11,571 bases of DNA from an uncultured Eubacterium sp. (GTDB taxonomy: Bacteria > Bacillota > Clostridia > Oscillospirales > Acutalibacteraceae). This document shows positions 6,584-11,571 of this stretch, one piece after another (positions within the stretch are counted from its first letter, which is position 1; the number at the start of each line of letters is the position of its first letter). The position numbers and the translations under genes were made by a program. The stretch lies in the NCBI GenBank assembly GCA_905233805.1, contig CAJOER010000033.1:1-11571 (forward strand), given 5' to 3'. The notes under the pieces were generated by a model. That model was given only the letters and a program-made list of their open reading frames with translations, was not told where the DNA came from and searched no databases.

Positions 6584-9166
6584 ATGAAAAGAATTGCTGT
6601 CGGAATATTAGCGCACGTTGACTCGGGTAAGACTACCTTAACCGAGGCGATGCTCTATTGCTCGGGTAATATAAAAAAGCTCGGTAGGGTTGACCGCGGC
6701 GATTCTTTTCTTGATAATTTTTACCTTGAACGCGACAGGGGAATAACGATTTTTTCAAAACAGGCTATCTTTAATCTTAACGATACCGTATTTACAATTC
6801 TTGATACCCCCGGTCACGTTGATTTTTCCGCCGAGACTGAAAGAACTCTCGGCGTTCTTGATTATGCCGTGCTTGTAATCAGCGCAACAGACGGCGTACA
6901 GAGCCACACGAAAACGCTCTGGGAACTTTTGAAAAAATACAGAGTTCCCACTTTTATTTTTGTAAATAAAATGGATTTATCGGGAGCGGATAAAGCGCGC
7001 GTATTTGACGAGATAAAAGAAAAACTCAGTGAAAACGCCGTTGACTTTTCCCCGGAAATAAATGCTGTATATGAAAACGCCGCCCTTTGCAGCGAGGAGC
7101 TTTTAAACAGCTACTATGAAAACGGCGCGCTTACAAAAGAACAGTTAATTAAAGCGATTAAAGAGCGGATAATCTTTCCCTGTATGTTCGGCTCCGCGCT
7201 GAAGCTCGAGGGCGTTGAGGAGTTTTATAACTGCCTTGACGAATATACCGTTATGCCCGAATACAAAAGCGAATTCTCGGGCAGGGTATATAAAATCTCC
7301 GAGGATAATCAGGGTAGCCGCCTTACCTATCTCAAAGTAACGGGCGGGGAACTGAAAGTTAAAGATGTTCTTTTGAGTCCCAAGAATAAAAATAATGAAA
7401 AAGTAAACCAAATAAGAATATATTCGGGCGAAAAGTTCACCTCGGTAGATTCTGCCGAGGCGGGGTGCGTGTGCGCCGTTACTGGTATAACTTTCGCCTC
7501 TCCTGGCGACGGGCTTGGGAATGAAGAGAATTCCGACCTTCCCGTGCTTGAACCCGTGCTTACTTATAGCGTTGAAATTAACGACGGTACCGACGCCCAC
7601 ACCGTACTTGAAAAACTCAGAATACTTGAAAACGAGGACCCGCAGCTGAAAGTTGAATACAGCGAACGCCTCGGCGAAATACGCCTTCAGCTTATGGGCG
7701 ATATTCAGCTTGAAATTCTTAAAACCATAATTGAAAACAGGTTCGGTATTTCCGTTTCTTTCGGTAGGGGAAGTATAATTTATAAAGAAACTATCTCAGC
7801 GCCTGTAGAGGGCGTCGGTCATTTTGAACCCCTGCGCCATTATGCCGAGGTGCACCTCCTTCTTAAACCGCTTGAAAGAAACAGCGGACTTGTCTTTAAA
7901 ACCGCATGTAAGGAGGATATTCTCGATAAAAACTGGCAGAGGTTAATACTCACTCATTTATACGAAAAAACGCATATAGGCGTTCTCACAGGCTCTCCTA
8001 TAACGGATATGGAAATAACTCTTATGTCAGGGCGCGCCCACGAAAAGCATACCGAGGGCGGCGACTTCCGTCAGGCGACCTACCGCGCCGTAAGGCAGGG
8101 TCTTATGAGCGCTGAGTCACTTCTTCTTGAGCCTGTTTATTCCTTTACGCTCGAGGTCCCGTCGGAAAACGTCGGCAGGGCGCTTTCCGATATTCAGCGA
8201 ATGGCGGGTACGTTTGAACCTCCCGAAACAAGAGGGGAAAACACTGTTATTTCAGGTACGGCTCCCGTGTCGGAAATGAGCGAATATACCCGCGAGGTTA
8301 TGCAGTATACCCACGGCCTCGGAAGGCTCAGCTGCGCCTTTAAGGGTTACGACGTATGCCATAACGCCGACGAGGTTATAAAAGAAATCGGCTATAACGC
8401 CGAGGGCGATACCTTTAACCCCTGCGATTCCGTTTTCTGCTCGCACGGTGCGGGCTATAACGTTAAGTGGGACGAGGTTAAATCTCATATGCACCTTCCG
8501 AGCGTGCTATCAAAACCGAAACCGGCGCAGGAAATTTCGCAGTCCGACAGGCTTAAAACCGTAAAAGACAGAAAAGATATTTTCGCCACCGACAAGGAGC
8601 TTATGAAAATATTTGAAAATACCTACGGCCCGATTAAGCAAAGGGATATTGCCTCTCAGCCGCAGACCGTATATTCCGAAAAAGTCAGAAACGAAAACTA
8701 TAAAAGAAAAGATAAAACAAATTACGACGGTAAGGAATATCTTCTCGTCGACGGATACAACGTAATCTATTCGTGGGAGAGTCTTCGCGAGCTTGCAGAC
8801 AGCAGTATTGAGGGCGCAAGAACTGCGCTTACGAATATTCTGTGCAACTATCAGGGCTATAAAAAATGCGAGGTTATTCTCGTGTTTGACGCGTACAAGG
8901 TCAAGGGCAATTACCGCGAGGTTGAAAAGGTTGATAATATAAATATCGTCTATACAAAAGAGGCGGAAACGGCGGATATGTATATTGAAAAAACCTCTCA
9001 CAAACTCGCAAAGAACAATAAGGTACGCGTAGTAACCTCGGACGCCCTCGAACAGCTTATAATTCTCGGAAGCGGCGCGCTTCGTGTTTCGTCAAGGGAA
9101 TTCCTTTATGAAATAGAGCAGGCGCAGGAGGAGATACGCCGTATAATCGACGAAGTTAATAAATAA
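6584..9166 (+). CDS. Tet(M)/EF-G-like translational GTPase fused to a YacP/Rae1-type NYN endoribonuclease
   Basis: This 860-residue protein has two parts. Residues 1 to about 640 are a full ribosomal-protection/EF-G-type GTPase. They include G1 AHVDSGKT (10-17), switch I RGIT (52-55), DTPGH (74-78), NKMD (128-131) and GSA (203-205), then domains II (about 230-310), III (about 325-395), IV (about 400-540) and V (about 545-640). Such factors bind the ribosomal A site. The domain IV tip reads RAHEKHTEGGDFR (484-496), unlike the Tet(M) tip that evicts tetracycline, so resistance is not assured. A charged linker (about 640-715) with KELMKIFENTYGPIK (671-685) leads to a NYN domain (about 718-856). 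Its acidic residues are Asp723 (VDGYNV), Asp769 (VFDAYK), Asp798 (ETADMYIE) and Asp820 (VTSDALEQ), the YacP pattern. B. subtilis YacP (Rae1) cleaves mRNA in the A site. Tet(M) is about 640 residues, so the nuclease is an addition. It is the last gene of the operon, with AAAGG six bases upstream. Confidence 0.93.
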   Translation: MKRIAVGILAHVDSGKTTLTEAMLYCSGNIKKLGRVDRGDSFLDNFYLERDRGITIFSKQAIFNLNDTVFTILDTPGHVDFSAETERTLGVLDYAVLVISATDGVQSHTKTLWELLKKYRVPTFIFVNKMDLSGADKARVFDEIKEKLSENAVDFSPEINAVYENAALCSEELLNSYYENGALTKEQLIKAIKERIIFPCMFGSALKLEGVEEFYNCLDEYTVMPEYKSEFSGRVYKISEDNQGSRLTYLKVTGGELKVKDVLLSPKNKNNEKVNQIRIYSGEKFTSVDSAEAGCVCAVTGITFASPGDGLGNEENSDLPVLEPVLTYSVEINDGTDAHTVLEKLRILENEDPQLKVEYSERLGEIRLQLMGDIQLEILKTIIENRFGISVSFGRGSIIYKETISAPVEGVGHFEPLRHYAEVHLLLKPLERNSGLVFKTACKEDILDKNWQRLILTHLYEKTHIGVLTGSPITDMEITLMSGRAHEKHTEGGDFRQATYRAVRQGLMSAESLLLEPVYSFTLEVPSENVGRALSDIQRMAGTFEPPETRGENTVISGTAPVSEMSEYTREVMQYTHGLGRLSCAFKGYDVCHNADEVIKEIGYNAEGDTFNPCDSVFCSHGAGYNVKWDEVKSHMHLPSVLSKPKPAQEISQSDRLKTVKDRKDIFATDKELMKIFENTYGPIKQRDIASQPQTVYSEKVRNENYKRKDKTNYDGKEYLLVDGYNVIYSWESLRELADSSIEGARTALTNILCNYQGYKKCEVILVFDAYKVKGNYREVEKVDNINIVYTKEAETADMYIEKTSHKLAKNNKVRVVTSDALEQLIILGSGALRVSSREFLYEIEQAQEEIRRIIDEVNK

Positions 9167-9195
9167 AAGCGTGAGCAAGCTCTCACGCTTTTTTT
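9165..9195. terminator. Bidirectional terminator between convergent genes
   Basis: GCGTGAG (9169-9175) pairs with CTCACGC (9182-9188), extended by A-T pairs on the outside. A run of seven T (9189-9195) follows on the plus strand and TTTTATTTATT on the minus strand. It begins at the stop of the GTPase gene. It also contains the stop codon of the convergent pseudouridine synthase gene (9183-9185), so one hairpin serves both genes. Confidence 0.85.
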
Positions 9196-10097
9196 ATTTC
9201 ATATTCTTTATTGTTCAAGTAATTCAGTATTCCCGCGTCCGACGTGAATTCAAATCTGATTTTATATGCGGTCAGTTCCTGCCTGAACCGTCCGTGGGAG
9301 CTGCCGTATTTTCCGTCTGATACTATCGGGTTGCCGATTGAGGCAAGGTGCGCTCTTATCTGGTGGGTTCTGCCCGTCAGCAGTTCAATTTCAAGAAGCG
9401 AGTTTTCGCCGTCATATTCAAGCACCCTGTATTTCGTAACGATTTTTTTTGCGCCGTCGGTTTCGCTGTCAAGAACCGTTACCATATTTTTCTTTTCGTC
9501 CTTGATAAGCCACGCGGTAAGAGTATCGCTTTCCTTCGGGAGCTTTCCCTCGACGAGAGTGAGATAATACTTTTTAACCTCGCGGCTCTTTATCTTTTCG
9601 TTAAGAATTTTGAGCGCCTGATAGTTTTTAACGCCTATTACAAGTCCGCGCGTATTGCGGTCAATTCTGTTTGCAAGGGAAGGGGTGAAGGAGTTTTCTT
9701 CTTCGGGATTCCATTCGCCCTTTTCATATAAATATCTCTTAAACGCCGAAACGAGCGTGTTGACGTATTCCTTGCCGTCGGGATGGCAAAGCATACCCTG
9801 AGGCTTGTTTAACAGCGCTATATTATCGTCCTCGTAAATTATATCAAGGTCTTTCGGCGCTTTTAAAAAGTCGTAATGCTTCTTCTTTTCTTCAAGCAAA
9901 TCGTCGCTTAAATAAAGTTCAATAACGTCGCCCTCGTTAATAATTTGTTCGGGGGTGCAGCGCTTTTTATTGAGCTTAATGTTCTTTTTTCTTATCTGTT
10001 TATACATCATTGATTTCGGCAGGCTCTCATACGTTTTGAGCAGAAATTTATCAAGTCTCTGGCCGGAATCGTTAGTCCTGACAATAATCTGTTTCAT
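9183..10097 (-). CDS. RluA-family rRNA pseudouridine synthase with S4 domain
   Basis: This enzyme isomerises uridine to pseudouridine in RNA; RluC/RluD-type members act on 23S rRNA. The 304 residues hold an N-terminal S4 RNA-binding domain (about 11-65: RLDKFL, KNIKLNKK, GDVIEL). The synthase domain follows, with LNKPQGMLCHP (96-106), NRIDRNTRGLVI (143-154) carrying the catalytic Asp146, and GRTHQIRAHLASIGNPI (242-258). The usual HRLDxxTSG reads NRIDRNTRG here, keeping the Asp-x-x-Thr core. I chose the ATG at 10097 because it matches the family start. An in-frame extension to 10166 would begin inside the uvrB -35 element. There is no Shine-Dalgarno sequence. Instead a consensus promoter places the transcription start on the ATG. 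The exact target uridine cannot be told from sequence. Confidence 0.92.
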   Translation of the reverse strand: MKQIIVRTNDSGQRLDKFLLKTYESLPKSMMYKQIRKKNIKLNKKRCTPEQIINEGDVIELYLSDDLLEEKKKHYDFLKAPKDLDIIYEDDNIALLNKPQGMLCHPDGKEYVNTLVSAFKRYLYEKGEWNPEEENSFTPSLANRIDRNTRGLVIGVKNYQALKILNEKIKSREVKKYYLTLVEGKLPKESDTLTAWLIKDEKKNMVTVLDSETDGAKKIVTKYRVLEYDGENSLLEIELLTGRTHQIRAHLASIGNPIVSDGKYGSSHGRFRQELTAYKIRFEFTSDAGILNYLNNKEYEIKKA

Positions 10098-10103
10098 AGG
10101 GAT

Positions 10104-10132
10104 ATTATAAATTATATACCGCCTCTTGTCAA
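10104..10132 (-). promoter_or_regulatory. Exact consensus promoter of the pseudouridine synthase gene (predicts leaderless mRNA)
   Basis: On the minus strand TTGACA (10132-10127), 17 bases and TATAAT (10109-10104) match the SigA consensus at all 12 positions. Only six bases (ATCCCT) separate the -10 from the ATG at 10097, so the usual +1 coincides with the A of the start codon. A second TATAAT at 10116-10111 is only 10 bases from the -35, too close to be used with it. Confidence 0.75.
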
Positions 10133-10138
10133 TTGAAG

Positions 10139-10150
10139 AAACAAATGTTC
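10139..10150. promoter_or_regulatory. Candidate LexA (SOS) box upstream of uvrB
   Basis: AAACAAATGTTC matches the Gram-positive LexA core GAAC-N4-GTTC at seven of eight positions. Its central AAAT fits the RNRY seen in B. subtilis boxes. It lies between the divergent promoters, nine bases upstream of the uvrB -35 and just upstream of the minus-strand -35. uvrB is a known SOS gene in Firmicutes. One mismatch in a short motif leaves real doubt. Confidence 0.4.
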
Positions 10151-10159
10151 TAAGACTTG

Positions 10160-10188
10160 TTGACAAGGCTGTTTTATTATTGTATAAT
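10160..10188 (+). promoter_or_regulatory. Exact consensus promoter of uvrB
   Basis: TTGACA (10160-10165), a 17-base spacer and TATAAT (10183-10188) match the consensus fully. The predicted start is near 10195, giving a leader of about 39 bases with AGGTGG (10222-10227) six bases before the ATG. Confidence 0.8.
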
Positions 10189-10233
10189 ATACTGAATATA
10201 CATTTTTAGTTAAAATATTTCAGGTGGCATATA

Positions 10234-11571
10234 ATGGACAGGTTTCAGTTAGTAAGTAAATTTAAGCCCACGGGCGACCAGCCCGAGGCGTACGTTCCGA
10301 CAACGGATACCTATATTGAAAAAGACAGCGCCGTAAATGACGAGATTGATAAGCTCCGCCACAGCGCCGCCTCAGCCCTTTCCGAAAGGCGCGACGTTAT
10401 TATCGTAGCCTCGGTTTCGTGTATCTATTCAATCGGCGACCCCGTGGATTATCAGAATATGGTAATCTCTCTTCGCGAGGGTATGACCAAAGAGCGGGAC
10501 GAGCTTATTTCAAAACTCGTAGAAATCCAGTACGAGCGCAACGACATAAATTTCATAAGAAACAAGTTCAGAGTAAGAGGCGATACGGTTGAAATTTTCC
10601 CCGCGGGAAGCAGCGGCAAGGCGATAAGAGTTGAATTTTTCGGCGACGAGATTGACCGTATAAGCGAGATTGACCCCCTGACCGGCAAGGTTGAGGGCAT
10701 ACTCAGCCACGCTGCAATTTATCCCGCTTCGCTCTACGTTGTCGGCCAGGATAAACTTAAAATCGCGATTCAGGAAATCTATGACGAGATGGTTGAGCGC
10801 GTTAAATACTTTGAAGAAAACGGAAAATTGCTTGAAGCCCAGCGTATCCGCGAAAGAACTATGAACGATATTGAAATGCTTGAAGAAACGGGCTTTTGCA
10901 AGGGCATTGAAAACTATTCAAGGATAATGAGCGGACGCGCCCCCGGTTCCGCTCCGTTTACTCTTCTTGATTATTTCCCAGACGATTTTCTTCTCTTCGT
11001 TGACGAGAGCCACGTTATGCTCCCTCAGGTTCACGGAATGTACGGCGGCGACCGTTCAAGAAAAAAGAGTCTTATTGACTTCGGCTTCCGTCTTCCCTCG
11101 GCGTACGATAACCGTCCGCTGACCTTTGACGAGTTCTACGGAAAAATAAATCAGGTCATATTTACCTCGGCAACGCCTGCCGAGTTTGAAAAGAGTAAAT
11201 CTACTCAGGTAGTCGAGCAGGTTATAAGACCTACCGGACTTCTTGACCCGAACGTCACCGTTAAGCACACCGAGGACCAGATGGACGACCTTGTTAGCGA
11301 GATTAATATCAGGACCGAAAGGGGCGAAAGGGTCCTCGTAACAACGCTTACAAAGAAAATGGCGGAGGATTTGACCGCCTACCTTGAGGGCTTTGATATC
11401 AAGGTGCGCTATATGCACCACGATATAGATACTATTGAGCGTATGGAAATTATCCGCGATTTACGTCTCGGCAACTTCGACGTTCTCGTCGGAATCAACC
11501 TTCTGCGTGAGGGACTCGATATTCCCGAAGTATCCCTCGTCGCAATTCTTGACGCGGATAAGGAGGGCTTC
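10234..11571 (+). CDS. uvrB: Excinuclease ABC subunit B with an internal deletion removing Walker A (3' partial)
   Basis: UvrB is the DNA-loading helicase-like subunit of nucleotide excision repair, handing damage from UvrA to UvrC. The frame is open for 446 codons to the window end. It starts FQLVSKFKPTGDQPEA and continues with TDTYIEKD, NDEIDKLRHSA, RRDVIIVASVSCIY, NFIRNKFRVRGD, KLLEAQR, GIENYSR, DESH (257-260, Walker B), the motif III-like FTSATP, the QVIRPTGLLDP region, LVTTLTKKMAEDLT and NLLREGLDIPEVS. In normal UvrB about 80 residues lie between GDQPEA and YYQPEAYVP, including the GxTGxGKT ATP loop, motif Ia and the tyrosines of the beta-hairpin. Here GDQPEA runs straight into YVPTTD. 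E. coli DESH begins at Asp338, agreeing with a loss of about 81 residues. As written the protein could not bind ATP normally. C-terminal motif VI and the UvrC-binding UVR domain lie beyond the window. Confidence 0.9.
   Translation, partial: MDRFQLVSKFKPTGDQPEAYVPTTDTYIEKDSAVNDEIDKLRHSAASALSERRDVIIVASVSCIYSIGDPVDYQNMVISLREGMTKERDELISKLVEIQYERNDINFIRNKFRVRGDTVEIFPAGSSGKAIRVEFFGDEIDRISEIDPLTGKVEGILSHAAIYPASLYVVGQDKLKIAIQEIYDEMVERVKYFEENGKLLEAQRIRERTMNDIEMLEETGFCKGIENYSRIMSGRAPGSAPFTLLDYFPDDFLLFVDESHVMLPQVHGMYGGDRSRKKSLIDFGFRLPSAYDNRPLTFDEFYGKINQVIFTSATPAEFEKSKSTQVVEQVIRPTGLLDPNVTVKHTEDQMDDLVSEINIRTERGERVLVTTLTKKMAEDLTAYLEGFDIKVRYMHHDIDTIERMEIIRDLRLGNFDVLVGINLLREGLDIPEVSLVAILDADKEGF
10279..10290 (+). 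other. Deletion junction in uvrB at a QPEA-coding repeat
   Basis: These 12 bases (cagcccgaggcg) encode QPEA. An intact uvrB has QPEA twice, about 80 codons apart. One copy with the sequence between gone is the product expected from recombination or slippage between the two short direct repeats. The join is exactly in frame. Confidence 0.6.

Noticed and set aside
6584..9166. Calling this a tetracycline resistance gene (tet)
   Set aside because: The overall fold fits, but the domain IV tip is unlike Tet(M) and the extra nuclease domain points elsewhere. A resistance label would overstate the evidence.
10098..10166. 23-residue N-terminal extension of the pseudouridine synthase
   Set aside because: The extension has no family similarity, starts at TTG with no ribosome binding site, and overlaps both divergent promoters.

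Overview
The window looks like chromosomal DNA of a low-to-moderate GC Gram-positive anaerobe, most likely a clostridial (Oscillospiraceae/Lachnospiraceae-type) gut organism. The evidence is strong AAGGAG/AGGTG ribosome binding sites, consensus SigA-type promoters, a LexA-like box of Gram-positive type beside uvrB, and a Tet(M)-like GTPase fused to a YacP-type NYN domain, an architecture I associate with Clostridia. This placement is inference; no rRNA, tRNA, CRISPR, phage or insertion-sequence features are visible.

Left part (1-4526): a glycine-rich surface protein, cut by the window start, is followed by a PI-PLC-type phosphodiesterase domain with a hydrophobic insert and a C-terminal membrane anchor. 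The two halves (2-823 and 862-2880) are in different frames, but the -1 frame reads on sensibly across 760-862, so this appears to be one gene broken by a one-base loss near 757-770. After a strong hairpin terminator and a new promoter come a PNP/UDP-family nucleosidase with an internal, frame-breaking deletion (3005-3725) and a membrane-anchored L,D-transpeptidase (3756-4526).

Middle part (4542-9195): a terminator whose 3' arm contains the next promoter's -35 element leads into a tight, overlapping four-gene operon: two GNAT acetyltransferases, an HSL-type alpha/beta hydrolase, and an 860-residue protein joining a complete Tet(M)/EF-G-like ribosomal GTPase to a YacP/Rae1-like NYN endoribonuclease. 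The fusion suggests delivery of an mRNA-cleaving nuclease to the ribosomal A site. It is the most interesting functional lead in the window. A hairpin shared with the convergent gene closes the operon.

Right part (9183-11571): an RluA-family pseudouridine synthase on the minus strand and uvrB on the plus strand diverge from two exact TTGACA-N17-TATAAT promoters with a LexA-like box between them. The pseudouridine synthase promoter places its predicted transcription start on the A of the ATG, implying a leaderless mRNA. The uvrB reading frame, which runs off the window, is open but joins the early QPEA motif directly to the YYQPEAYVP motif. About 80 residues, including Walker A, are missing.

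Three separate lesions (a frameshift, a frame-breaking deletion and an in-frame deletion) in 11.5 kb mean that either the assembly is imperfect here or this strain is losing genes. Raw reads or a relative's genome would decide.
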